From Hyphomonadaceae bacterium (lineage in GTDB: Bacteria; Pseudomonadota; Alphaproteobacteria; Caulobacterales; Aquidulcibacteraceae), in assembly GCA_016791365.1 (NCBI GenBank), contig JAEUMT010000046.1:79230-143229 (forward strand): a stretch of DNA of 64,000 nt. The letters run 5' to 3'. This document shows positions 35,205 through 44,824 of the stretch, in pieces. A model generated the notes under the pieces. The model saw nothing but the letters and a program-made list of their open reading frames with translations. It searched no databases and was not told the DNA's origin. A program made the position numbers and the translations under genes. Each line of letters opens with the position of its first letter. Position 1 is the first letter of the stretch.

Positions 35205-36809
35205 TTAATGCGCCATCGCCGCGTCATCGAGCTTCGTCGGCGCGTCCACGCCCATCTTCGGGCGCGGCCGCAGCAGCAACATCGCGAACGCCGACAGGCT
35301 GATCACAACAGCCAGCATCAAGAACTGGTCGTTAAACGTCATCACCAGCGCTTCACGGTCCAACAGCGCCGCATAACGCATCAACGCCTGCCGCTCCGGA
35401 TCGGCGGCGCCCGCCTGCTCCAGATACGCCTGCGCGCCGGCGATCATGCCCGCCACAGGCGGATTGTTTGGATCGGCGGCGGCGTAAAGCTCCTGGCGGT
35501 GCAGGGCGAACGAATGCGCCTGCACCGTCGCCAGCGCCGCAATACCGAACGCGCCGCCAAGATTGCGGAACGTGTTGAAGAGCCCCGCGCCCGAATGCAC
35601 CAATTGCGGCGGCAGCGATTGCAAGGCCGGCTGCATCACCGAGTTGAACGTCATCATCAGCCCCAGCGCGCGCAGCACTTGCGGCCAGGCCAATTCCCAG
35701 AACCCCGCTTCCGCCGTCAGATGCGCCTGCACCCAGCAGCTCGCGCCAACCAGCAGGAAGCCCAGAATTCCAATCGGCCGCGTGTCCTTCAACGTGCGCC
35801 CGAGCCGTCCGATGATCGGCGCCGTCAGGAACATCACCGCGCCCTGGACAAACATCGTGTGCCCGATCTGCAGGGCGCTGTAGCCGCGCACCGACCCAAG
35901 AAAGAGCGGCGTCAAGAACACTGAGGTGAAGAGGCCAAGCCCAAGAATAAATCCAAGCCCCGCGCCGATCGCAAATGTCGGCGACGAAAACGGCCGCAAA
36001 TCCACGATCGGCGTCTCCGCCTTGAACGCCCGATAGAAAAACAGCACCGCGCCCGCGAGCGACACCATCGCCCACATCGTCACTTCACTCGACGCGAACC
36101 ATTCGTTCGATGGGCCCTCTTCAAGCGTGTATTCCGCCGCGCCCAGGAACATCGCGAGCCCCAAAAGCCCAACGAGGTCGATCTTCTTCAAGAGGTCGAA
36201 GTTCGGTTTCCCGAGCGACGCCATCGTGTTCCAGATCACCACCGTGATCAGCAGCCCCGGCACGACATTCACCCAGAACAGCGCGCGCCAACCCAGCGTC
36301 TCCGCCACAAGCCCGCCAATCGTCGGCCCCAGCGACGGCGCCAGCGTGATCACCATCCCCATCATCGCGCCCGTCATCGGCTGCAGCCGTTGCGGAAACG
36401 CCAGATAGAGCGTCGCCATCACCGTCGGGATCATCGCCGCGCCCGAGAAACCCTGCAGCGCGCGGAAAATGATCAGCGAATTGATGTCCCACGCAAACGC
36501 GCACAGCAAACTCATCAGCGAGAACGCGACGGCGGAAATACAGAACAGCAACCGCGTGCCCAGCGCCCGGCCCAAGAAGCCCGACAGCGGAATCCCGATC
36601 ACTTCCGCGATCAGGTACGAGGTCTGCACCCAGGAAATCTCATCGCGGCTCGCGCTCACACCCGCTTGAATCGAGCCAAGCGCGCTCGCGACAATCTGAA
36701 TGTCGAGAATGGCCATGAACTGGCCGACGACCATCGCGATAAAGCCGATCCAGATATGGAGCGGCGGTGAATCGTCCGGTTTAGCGGCCGCGAGTGCGGC
36801 GTCGCTCAT
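35205..36809 (-). CDS. MFS multidrug efflux permease, DHA2 (EmrB) family
   Basis: 534 residues with 14 predicted membrane segments, the DHA2 number. Motifs: QFMAILDIQIVASALGSIQ (helix 1 D1-like), ISWVQTSYLIAEVIGIPLSGFLGRALGTR (motif A) and MIPTVMATLYLAFP...LAPSLGPTIGGLVAETLGWRALFW (motif C). Proton-driven export of hydrophobic compounds. It overlaps the HlyD-type adaptor gene by four bases (ATGA), so they form an EmrAB-like unit with a divergent TetR gene as likely regulator. Confidence 0.92.
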   Translation of the reverse strand: MSDAALAAAKPDDSPPLHIWIGFIAMVVGQFMAILDIQIVASALGSIQAGVSASRDEISWVQTSYLIAEVIGIPLSGFLGRALGTRLLFCISAVAFSLMSLLCAFAWDINSLIIFRALQGFSGAAMIPTVMATLYLAFPQRLQPMTGAMMGMVITLAPSLGPTIGGLVAETLGWRALFWVNVVPGLLITVVIWNTMASLGKPNFDLLKKIDLVGLLGLAMFLGAAEYTLEEGPSNEWFASSEVTMWAMVSLAGAVLFFYRAFKAETPIVDLRPFSSPTFAIGAGLGFILGLGLFTSVFLTPLFLGSVRGYSALQIGHTMFVQGAVMFLTAPIIGRLGRTLKDTRPIGILGFLLVGASCWVQAHLTAEAGFWELAWPQVLRALGLMMTFNSVMQPALQSLPPQLVHSGAGLFNTFRNLGGAFGIAALATVQAHSFALHRQELYAAADPNNPPVAGMIAGAQAYLEQAGAADPERQALMRYAALLDREALVMTFNDQFLMLAVVISLSAFAMLLLRPRPKMGVDAPTKLDDAAMAH

Positions 36810-37777
36810 TCGCGCGTGTCCACCGTGACGCCAGCCGACAAGCCCGGACGCAGCAGCTGCAGCCCCTCCTGCCCCGGATCGAGGCGGATACGCACCGGCA
36901 CGCGCTGCACGATCTTCGTGAAGTTGCCGGTCGCCGTATCGGTCGGGATGATCGAGAACTCAGAACCGCTCGCCGGCGCCAGCGACTCCACCGTCCCGTG
37001 CAAACGCAGGCTGTGGGCAACGTCCGGACGGATCGTCACCGATTGTCCGGGGCGGAAGTTCTCAATCTGCGTCTCTTTGAAATTCGCAACGATATAAACA
37101 GATTGCAGCGGCACCACCGACATCAGCGGCGCGCCCGAACGCACGAGCTGTCCCAGCTGCACTTGCCGGTCGCCAACAACGCCATCGATTGGCGCGCGCA
37201 CGGTCGTGCGCGAAAGATCAAGCTCGGCTTGTTCGAGTTGCGCCTGCGCCGCCTGCACCGCCGCATCCGCCGCGGCCGCGCCGCCGCCGGCCTGGCGCGC
37301 TTGGATTTCCAATTGCTGCATCCGCGCCGGCGAAAGCAGTCCGCGCTCCGCCAACGGCCGATAGCGCGCGACATCGGCGGACGCGAGCGCGCGCCCTGCT
37401 TGTTGCGACTGGCGTGCGCCTTGCGCTTCGGCCAGCGCCGCGCGCGCCGCAGCGAGCCGCGCCTGATAATCCGTCGGATCGATCTCAACCAGAATATCGC
37501 CGGCGTGAACGCTTTGGTTCTCCGCCACGGGGATCGCGCGGACATAACCTTCAATCTGCGGCGAGATCAGCGAGATGTCCGCGCGCACATATGCATTGTC
37601 CGTCGTCACCATGTGACGGCCGACGAAAAACCAATTGCCGCCCCAGATCGCGACAAGCACGAAGAACAGCGCGCCGCCGACAATCATAAGCCCGCGGCGT
37701 CCGAGTGACTGAGCCATGGAGCGCACTTTAGCGGTCGCGCGCGCGGCTTCGAGCCGAAAACCGGCATCGTCTGGCAT
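36806..37777 (-). CDS. HlyD/EmrA family membrane-fusion adaptor
   Basis: About 323 residues (start at 37777 chosen; 37717 also possible). One N-terminal membrane segment (GLMIVGGALFFVLVAIWGGNWFFV), then the lipoyl half-motifs NAYVRADISLISPQIEGYVRAIPVAENQSVHAGDILVEID and VRAPIDGVVGDRQVQLGQLV flanking a coiled-coil hairpin. Bridges the EmrB-like permease towards an outer-membrane channel, which is not in this window. First gene of the unit. Confidence 0.92.
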   Translation of the reverse strand: MPDDAGFRLEAARATAKVRSMAQSLGRRGLMIVGGALFFVLVAIWGGNWFFVGRHMVTTDNAYVRADISLISPQIEGYVRAIPVAENQSVHAGDILVEIDPTDYQARLAAARAALAEAQGARQSQQAGRALASADVARYRPLAERGLLSPARMQQLEIQARQAGGGAAAADAAVQAAQAQLEQAELDLSRTTVRAPIDGVVGDRQVQLGQLVRSGAPLMSVVPLQSVYIVANFKETQIENFRPGQSVTIRPDVAHSLRLHGTVESLAPASGSEFSIIPTDTATGNFTKIVQRVPVRIRLDPGQEGLQLLRPGLSAGVTVDTRE

Positions 37778-37935
37778 GGGAGGATCTTGATTTAGCCCGG
37801 ACCAAAAGTGGCCCGACACCGAACGTAGCCACGGCTACGCCCGCTTCAAGCCTCCCAAACGCGGTATTCGCGTGTTGACGTATAGGCCTTTAGGCATAGG
37901 CCGTAACGTATTGCGCGAGGTGGACCTGTGATTAT

Positions 37936-37953
37936 CCTCACAAATGCGTGAGG
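37936..37953. promoter_or_regulatory. Possible TetR operator at the efflux promoter
   Basis: Perfect inverted repeat CCTCAC-N6-GTGAGG at the start region of the tetR gene, between it and the divergent efflux operon. Position supports an operator; the symmetric half-sites are short. Confidence 0.35.
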
Positions 37954-37965
37954 ACTTCCGGGGCT

Positions 37966-38610
37966 ATGAGGAATACCGCGATTATGACTCCCGAGCACCA
38001 GGATGGGCGCACGCCCGATCGTGGCGTCGCCCGGCGTCAGGCTTTCCTACAGGCCGCGCGGGAGGTCTTCCTTGAGCACGGCTATGAGGCGGCCAGCGTC
38101 AACGATGTCGTCCGCATGGCTGGCGGCTCGCTCGCGACCCTCTATGCCCAATTCGGCAACAAGGAAGGTCTTTTCCTGGCCTTCATGCAGGACCAGCACG
38201 ACCGCTTCGCCCGCGAAATGCGTCCGCCCGACAGCGTCGACGGCCTGCCCCTGGAAGAAGCATTGCAGATCGTCGGCGAACACTTTCTGCGCCGGCTGCT
38301 CCAGCGCGACAGCCTCGCCTTCTTCCGCGTCATGGTTTCGGAAGGCCGCAAAGTTCCAGAACCGCTACGCCGGTACTTCACCACCGGCGGCTCGAACATG
38401 ATTCACGACGAGCTTGTCAGCCAACTCACCCGCGCGGGCCTCAACGAGGCGGACGCAAAAGAAGGCGTCGGCTATTTCATCGAGCTGCTTCGCAGCCGCC
38501 ATCACTTCCAGGCCATCACCGAAGACACCTACGTTCTCTCGGACGCCGATCTGAAAGCGCACGTCGCCCGCGCCGTCCGCTTCCTGCTCAACGGCCTCAA
38601 AGCCAACTGA
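37966..38610 (+). CDS. TetR/AcrR family transcriptional regulator of the efflux unit
   Basis: About 214 residues. DNA-binding domain: RRQAFLQAAREVFLEHGYEAASVNDVVRMAGGSLATLYAQFGNKEGLF, a classical TetR helix-turn-helix. The C-terminal part resembles AcrR/BetI-type ligand domains. Starts at 37948 (GTG), 37966 and 37984 are all possible. Divergent from emrAB-like genes, so probably their repressor. Confidence 0.88.
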   Translation: MRNTAIMTPEHQDGRTPDRGVARRQAFLQAAREVFLEHGYEAASVNDVVRMAGGSLATLYAQFGNKEGLFLAFMQDQHDRFAREMRPPDSVDGLPLEEALQIVGEHFLRRLLQRDSLAFFRVMVSEGRKVPEPLRRYFTTGGSNMIHDELVSQLTRAGLNEADAKEGVGYFIELLRSRHHFQAITEDTYVLSDADLKAHVARAVRFLLNGLKAN

Positions 38611-38629
38611 CGCTTCGCCCGCCGGGCGC

Positions 38630-38656
38630 TTCAGACACGATTCAGGTTCGGTTCAG
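38630..38656 (+). promoter_or_regulatory. Three TTCAG direct repeats at 11-bp spacing
   Basis: TTCAG occurs at 38630, 38641 and 38652, exactly one helical turn apart, about 65-90 bases before the ATG of the RGG-repeat protein. Direct repeats at 11 bp are the typical layout of OmpR/PhoB-family response-regulator sites. The regulator is not identified. Confidence 0.5.
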
Positions 38657-38718
38657 GCGTCTGCCGCCATCGTCACGATTGCGAGGATTGTGCACGTACG
38701 CACATCGGGAGCCTCAAC

Positions 38719-40017
38719 ATGAAAAAAGCCCTCATCGCGGCAGCCGTCGCCTTGAGCGCGGCAGCTTGGGTGGCGACACCAGCTTACGCTCAACGGGGCG
38801 AACACGCCCGGGACCGCGGCGACGACAACGGCGATGGCCGTGGCGATCGTGGCCGAGAACGCGGGGATCGTGGTGATCGCCGCGGCGGAGATGAACGCGA
38901 TCGCGGACAGGGCGACTACCGCCCGCCGCAACCGCGTCCGCAACAACAACAACAAGCAGCGCCGCCTCAGCAGACGCCTCCGCCGGCGGTTCAAAACGGC
39001 GGTGGTCGCGGTCGCGGCGATTGGAATGGCGGCGGCGGTGGTCGCGGCCAAGGCGGCGGCGACGGCGGTCAATGGAACGGCGGTCGCGGACGCGGTGGCG
39101 ATGACAGCGCCGGCGGTCGCGGACGTGGCGGCGATGACAGTGCCGGCGGTCGCGGACGTGGCGGCGATGACAGTGTTGGCGGTCGTGGACGCGGCGGCGA
39201 TGACAGTGTCGGCGGTCGTGGACGCGGCGGCGATAACAATGGCGGCCAGTGGAATGGCGGTCGCGATCGCGGCAACGATGGTCGCGGCGCCGACAATGGC
39301 GGTCGCGGACGTGGCGACAATGGCGGCCAATGGAACGGCGACCGCGGCGGACGCGGCGGCGACAACAATGGCGGCCAGTGGAACGGCGGTCGTGATCGCG
39401 GCAATGATGGTCGCGGCGCCGACAATGGCGGTCGCGGACGCGGCGAACATGGCGTCCTTTGGGATGTCCGTGGCGGTCGCGGCGGCGACAACAATGGCGG
39501 CCAATGGAATGGCGGTCGTGATCGCGGCAATGACGGGCGTGGCGATTGGAACGGCAACGACCGTGGCCGGGATCGCGGCGGCAACTGGAACAATGGCCGC
39601 GGACGCGATTTCTCGCACAACGATTGGGGCCGCGGCCGCGACGATGGCCGGCGTGATCGCGATCGCTACAATCGCTGGCGCTCGAACCACCGCGATTGGG
39701 ATCGCCCGCGCTACAACGATTGGCGCAGCGTTCGCTACGGCTTCTACTTCGACCGTGGCTACTCACTGATCTTCTCGGGCTTCTACGGCCACAACTATTA
39801 TTGGTACGGCTATGACGGCGGATGGCGGCGTCCCTATCGCGACTGGCGCGTCGGCTACGTCCTTCCCTACGACATCTATTGGGAAGAGATTCCGTACGAT
39901 CTCTACTACCGGCTGCCGCCCGCGCCTTATGGCTGCCGCTACATCCTGGTCGGCCGCGACGTTCTCCTGATTGTCGTCGACACAGGATTGGTTCTCGACG
40001 CGATGTACTACTACTGA
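38719..40017 (+). CDS. Secreted Gly/Arg-rich repeat protein with RcnB-like C-terminus
   Basis: 432 residues. Signal peptide MKKALIAAAVALSAAAWVATPAYA. Residues ~20-90 are charged and Gln/Pro-rich. Residues ~95-310 are RGG-type repeats: five 11-residue units GGRGRGGDDSA/V (33-bp DNA units, 39079-39243), then longer imperfect units NGGQWNGGRDRGNDGRGADN. The C-terminal ~110 residues are folded and aromatic (RYNRWRSNHRDWDRPRYNDW ... YDIYWEEIPYDLYYRLPPAPYGCRYILVGRDVLLI), typical of RcnB-like periplasmic proteins. The repeat number looks prone to change. Role unknown; metal or envelope stress is suggested by the family. Confidence 0.8.
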   Translation: MKKALIAAAVALSAAAWVATPAYAQRGEHARDRGDDNGDGRGDRGRERGDRGDRRGGDERDRGQGDYRPPQPRPQQQQQAAPPQQTPPPAVQNGGGRGRGDWNGGGGGRGQGGGDGGQWNGGRGRGGDDSAGGRGRGGDDSAGGRGRGGDDSVGGRGRGGDDSVGGRGRGGDNNGGQWNGGRDRGNDGRGADNGGRGRGDNGGQWNGDRGGRGGDNNGGQWNGGRDRGNDGRGADNGGRGRGEHGVLWDVRGGRGGDNNGGQWNGGRDRGNDGRGDWNGNDRGRDRGGNWNNGRGRDFSHNDWGRGRDDGRRDRDRYNRWRSNHRDWDRPRYNDWRSVRYGFYFDRGYSLIFSGFYGHNYYWYGYDGGWRRPYRDWRVGYVLPYDIYWEEIPYDLYYRLPPAPYGCRYILVGRDVLLIVVDTGLVLDAMYYY

Positions 40018-40039
40018 CACATCGCCCGAGGGACAGATC

Positions 40040-40071
40040 GAGCCGCCCCGTTCACGCGGGGCGGCTCTTTT
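40040..40071 (+). terminator. Rho-independent terminator
   Basis: Perfect 10-bp stem gagccgcccc / ggggcggctc, loop gttcacgc, followed by tttt. Ends the RGG-repeat gene. Confidence 0.85.
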
Positions 40072-40075
40072 CTGT

Positions 40076-40777
40076 TCAGCGTTCCGCCTGTTGCTCGTTA
40101 GCCTGCAACATCTCCCGCGCGCGATCCGATTCAAACAGCGCGAAATAGCCGTCGGCGTTCACATCCAGCGCCATGAAACGCCGCCGCGCACACGCCTCGA
40201 ATTCCGCCGCATCGATGCGGCGGCTAAAATCGCGATCGCACGACATGACCGGCTCGACCTCCGCGCCAAGCATGATCGGAAGGCGCTGGCCGGCGCCATG
40301 CGGCGGCTCTTGAGGCGGACGCCCGCCGCGCCGGCGCCCCTGATCGCCGATCCGCGATCCTCTCGCGCCGACACTGTCCGCAACACCTGGAGGGCGCCGG
40401 TCGGACGACGCCACGACAATCGGCGCCGTGCGCGCGCTCAACATTTCCGGCGCCTGCGCGCGCCATAGCGCCGTCGATTCCAACGACGTGGCGCCGCCAT
40501 CATGATTGGCGTCGAGCGTGTCGCGAAAGAACGTCATCGCCTCGGCGACGAACTCATCGCGGCTGATGCGCTCGTCGCCATCGGCGTCGGCGTGCGCGAG
40601 CCAAAGCAATACCGGCGCTCTGCGGCTTTCGGGGCCGGCGCGAAACGGCTGCCCCATCGGGCTGACGAACACGGCGCCCGGGCGCGCCGGCAAGCCGGGC
40701 GGCGTCTGCGCGCTCACCGAAGATGCGAACGTGAACATGGCGGCGGCAAACGCCGCCACCGCGTACGATATGTGCAT
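40076..40777 (-). CDS. EF-hand domain secreted protein
   Basis: 233 residues with a signal peptide (AVAAFAAAMFTFASSVSAQ). Calcium-loop-like motifs: HADADGDERISRDEFVAEA (canonical D-x-D-x-D-G), LDANHDGGATSLES, CDRDFSRRIDAAEFEAC (degenerate) and LDVNADGYFALFES. Two loops look competent to bind calcium. The central part is Arg/Gly/Pro-rich and disordered. Its 3' end meets the terminator of the RGG-repeat gene. Periplasmic calcium binding is the likely property; partner unknown. Confidence 0.85.
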   Translation of the reverse strand: MHISYAVAAFAAAMFTFASSVSAQTPPGLPARPGAVFVSPMGQPFRAGPESRRAPVLLWLAHADADGDERISRDEFVAEAMTFFRDTLDANHDGGATSLESTALWRAQAPEMLSARTAPIVVASSDRRPPGVADSVGARGSRIGDQGRRRGGRPPQEPPHGAGQRLPIMLGAEVEPVMSCDRDFSRRIDAAEFEACARRRFMALDVNADGYFALFESDRAREMLQANEQQAER

Positions 40778-40879
40778 GAAATCTACTCCCGCGTCTGAGG
40801 CGCGGGACCTGAGCGCCGAGATTTGTCGCCGCTTTGCCCCAGGCGCCCACGACTGGCGCCAAACTTTGTCAGCGGACCA

Positions 40880-41038
40880 CTAGTGCAGCACCACGCGCCG
40901 CACGCGCGCGACAACCGGCGGCGCTGTCCCCGGCGGCGGCGGCGGATCGCTGACCGGCGGGTCCGGAATTTCCGTCGGCGGTTGCGACGGCGGTTCGGGC
41001 TTGTCGGGATCAGGGTCTTGAGGGCCAGGGCGCGTCAT
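40880..41038 (-). CDS. Candidate small proline-rich protein (52 aa)
   Basis: MTRPGPQDPDPDKPEPPSQP and on to ...TAPPVVARVRRVVLH. A GGCAGGG ribosome-like site lies right before the ATG. The composition is low-complexity, so the call rests on the ribosome site and on the lack of a better frame. It is divergent from groES. Confidence 0.3.
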   Translation of the reverse strand: MTRPGPQDPDPDKPEPPSQPPTEIPDPPVSDPPPPPGTAPPVVARVRRVVLH

Positions 41039-41135
41039 CCCTGCCAAACGCGCCGGCGCCGCCTTTGGCGCCCCGATTTCGCGGCGGATCGGCGCGGTAA
41101 TGCGATATTTCACACCCCGCCCCCGGTCGCGCGGT

Positions 41136-41164
41136 TGACCCGGCCCCTCCCGCCCCCTATTTCC
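41136..41164 (+). promoter_or_regulatory. groESL promoter, sigma-70-like
   Basis: TTGACC (41136-41141) and TATTTC (41159-41164) with exactly 17 bases between. The CIRCE-like operator starts six bases downstream, where it would cover the transcription start. Confidence 0.55.
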
Positions 41165-41169
41165 CGGCC

Positions 41170-41196
41170 TTAGCAACCAGGCGCGGCGAGTGCTAA
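41170..41196 (+). promoter_or_regulatory. CIRCE-like HrcA operator
   Basis: TTAGCAACC-N9-GAGTGCTAA. The right half is the perfect CIRCE arm; the left matches TTAGCA and then departs from ACTC. Position upstream of groES and the 9-base spacer fit HrcA control of the chaperonin operon. Confidence 0.8.
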
Positions 41197-41245
41197 CACC
41201 GCGCCCGGCAGGCAAAAGGCCTTACCAACCAAGGGAGTATCACCA

Positions 41246-41566
41246 GTGGCGAGCTTTCGTCCCCTGCACGACCGCGTGCTCGTGAAGCGCGTAAAGGAAG
41301 AAGAAAAGACCCGTGGCGGAATCATCATTCCGGAGACGGCTCAGGAAAAGCCGCAAGAAGGCGAAGTCGTCGCCGTCGGCCCGGGCGCCCGCGATGAAGA
41401 CGGCGAGCGCATCGAACTCGACGTGAAAGTCGGCGACCGCATCCTGTTCGGCAAATGGTCGGGCACCGAGGTGAAGGTCGATGGCGAGGTACTCCTCATC
41501 ATGAAGGAGTCCGACATCATGGGCGTCATCGAAGTGAAGAAGGCGAAGAAGGAAAAGGCGGCCTAA
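41246..41566 (+). CDS. groES: Co-chaperonin GroES
   Basis: 106 residues, slightly longer than E. coli's 97. Starts with GTG ([16 protein letters not shown]) behind an AAGGGAG site. The mobile loop [20 protein letters not shown] contains the GGIII contact with GroEL. Forms the heptameric lid of the chaperonin. First gene of groES-groEL, which are separated by 133 bases containing a heptad-repeat hairpin. Confidence 0.98.
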   Translation: MASFRPLHDRVLVKRVKEEEKTRGGIIIPETAQEKPQEGEVVAVGPGARDEDGERIELDVKVGDRILFGKWSGTEVKVDGEVLLIMKESDIMGVIEVKKAKKEKAA

Positions 41567-41573
41567 CGGCCGC

Positions 41574-43343
<1,770 letters not shown>

Positions 43344-43355
43344 CACGCCACAACG

Positions 43356-43397
43356 TGTCATCCCGGACGGCGCGAGAGCGGCGATCCGGGATCGACC
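43356..43397. repeat. Palindromic repeat, family C fragment
   Basis: gtgtcatcccggac...gcgatccgggatcgac shares words with the element between serC and serA and with the tandem repeats at 60141. It lies between the groEL stop and its terminator. Confidence 0.5.
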
Positions 43398-43419
43398 CAA
43401 GCTCAGCACCAAAACCGAA

Positions 43420-43448
43420 ACGGCGGAGCCCAAGCTCCGCCGTTTTTG
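43420..43448 (+). terminator. Rho-independent terminator of groESL
   Basis: Perfect 10-bp stem acggcggagc / gctccgccgt, 4-base loop, then a T-run (gtttttg). Confidence 0.9.
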
Positions 43449-43471
43449 TTTGCCACCGGCGCCCAAGGCTA

Positions 43472-44034
43472 GCGTCCCTTCTCCTGGTTAAGGAGAAGGT
43501 GGCGCGAAGCGCCGGATGAGGTTTACTGTCCGCGCAGATATTGGCGCGCCCACTTCTGGCCCGCAGCGGACATCGGCAGCGCGCGCGTTAGATGGTATTG
43601 AGCTTGAGTGCCGAAAGCCTCGCCACCCTCACCGCCGCTCTCACCGCACCCGCTTGCGGATTGGGAAGCGACCTTCATCAAAGATACCGTCGTTCGGTTC
43701 TTTGGAGATGACGCTATTGTTCGAAACTTCGGACCAGACCCCAAGCGGCTGTTGTTACATGTCGAGACCAGCAAACCCGACGGCCTTATCAAAGACGACT
43801 GCATCGGCGTCCTCAATTGCCGGATCGAACGAGATCAGATTGCCTTGACCGTGACAACGCGCGGCACTCGCGTCTGGGGCTCAGCGAAAATCGCCTACCG
43901 GCAGGGCGTCATCATTTAGGTCGAACGTCCCCCTCTCGGCGAATAGCGGACTCCGCAATCTCCTTATCCACCGGCAAACCTCATCCGTCCTCGCTGCGCT
44001 CGGCCACCTTCTCCTTAACCAGGAGAAGGGACGC
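43472..44034. repeat. 563-bp unit bounded by inverted family B repeats
   Basis: Left end 43472-43524 and right end 43976-44034 are reverse complements over gcgtcccttctcctggttaa and the following ggagaaggtgg, and again over cggatgaggttt; only the middle 10-16 bases differ. The loop word ctggttaag is shared only by these two copies. The unit encloses one small gene (43608-43919). Confidence 0.65.
43608..43919 (+). CDS. Small hypothetical protein inside repeat-bounded unit
   Basis: 103 residues from a GTG. After a Pro/Ser-rich N-terminus (ASPPSPPLSPHPLADWEA) comes a plausible alpha/beta body: FIKDTVVRFFGDDAIVRNFG, RLLLHVETSKPDGLI, CIGVLNCRIERDQIALTV. Codon use is less GC-biased than the neighbours. 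No family recognised. The opposite strand also has an open frame of similar length but reads as low-complexity, so this strand is preferred. Confidence 0.45.
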   Translation: MPKASPPSPPLSPHPLADWEATFIKDTVVRFFGDDAIVRNFGPDPKRLLLHVETSKPDGLIKDDCIGVLNCRIERDQIALTVTTRGTRVWGSAKIAYRQGVII

Positions 44035-44050
44035 AGCTAGATTACCCGCC

Positions 44051-44650
44051 ATGCTCACCATCAGACCCGCAACCACCGCAGACGCCTCGGCCGCGATCGC
44101 GACGCTTGTGCACGCCTTCGCGCACGACCCGCTCATGCTCTACCTCTTCGCGAAGCATCCAGACGGCATCCCCGCCGGCATTGAGACGTTCTTCTCCATC
44201 CTGCTCCGCGCCCGCATCGCGCTCGATTCACCGGCGGAAGTGTTGGTGCAAAACGGCGAAATACGCGGCGCAACGATGGGCAACCACACCGCGCCGCCGG
44301 CTTGGCCCACAGCGCTCAATCAAGAATGGCTGGCGTTCCAAGCGCACGTGCCGGAATTCCACGAACGCCTCGAAGCGTACGAAGCCATCTGCAACGCCCA
44401 TCAGCCCGACGAAATCTTCTACTATCTCGGCGTCATAGGCGTGCATCCAACACTTCAAGGCAAAGGCGCCGGCAAAGCCCTGCTCACGTCATTCTGCGAA
44501 CGCTCACGCGCCGATCCAAGATCGCGCGGCGTCTATCTCGACACCGCCAATCCGGCGAGCCTGCAATTTTACTACAACAACGGTTTCGAACTCTGCGGCG
44601 AAGGCGCCCTCGACGGCGCACCGCTCTGGTGCGTTTACAAGCGCACCTGA
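44051..44650 (+). CDS. GNAT family N-acetyltransferase
   Basis: 199 residues from the ATG at 44051. MLTIRPATTADASAAIATLVHAFAHDPLM is a typical GNAT opening. The acetyl-CoA loop is IGVHPTLQGKGAGKALLTSF (Q-G-x-G-x-G/A), and LDTANPASLQFYYNNGFELCGE is motif B. The acceptor substrate is unknown; the 'HDPLMLYLF' start recalls acetyltransferases near drug- or antibiotic-modifying groups. Confidence 0.88.
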   Translation: MLTIRPATTADASAAIATLVHAFAHDPLMLYLFAKHPDGIPAGIETFFSILLRARIALDSPAEVLVQNGEIRGATMGNHTAPPAWPTALNQEWLAFQAHVPEFHERLEAYEAICNAHQPDEIFYYLGVIGVHPTLQGKGAGKALLTSFCERSRADPRSRGVYLDTANPASLQFYYNNGFELCGEGALDGAPLWCVYKRT

Positions 44651-44691
44651 GCGAGTTTCAATCCATATAAGCGCCCTTGGCGCCGTATCGG

Positions 44692-44706
44692 GGGAGCAAA
44701 GCTCCC
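44692..44706. terminator. Short hairpin downstream of the GNAT gene
   Basis: gggagc-aaa-gctccc, a perfect 6-bp stem 42 bases after the stop. No T-run; weak evidence. The rest of 44651-44824 shows nothing else. Confidence 0.3.
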
Positions 44707-44824
44707 TCAGGCAATGCGCAGCGGAAAACTGGGGACACACCAAGCTCGTCGCACGCTCACCCGCGCGCTCGCAACGGCGATTTTTGTTTGAAGAAGTATC
44801 GTTCTCCCCGATAGCGTTAGCGCA

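Noticed and set aside
39079..39530. Regular 33-bp and longer repeats resembling a CRISPR or minisatellite array
   Set aside because: The units are in frame within a signal-peptide-bearing gene, differ by synonymous changes, and have no unique spacers.
43523..43816. Open frame on the minus strand in the repeat-bounded unit
   Set aside because: The translation is Ser/Gly-rich and begins or ends in repeat sequence; the plus-strand frame has a better amino-acid pattern.
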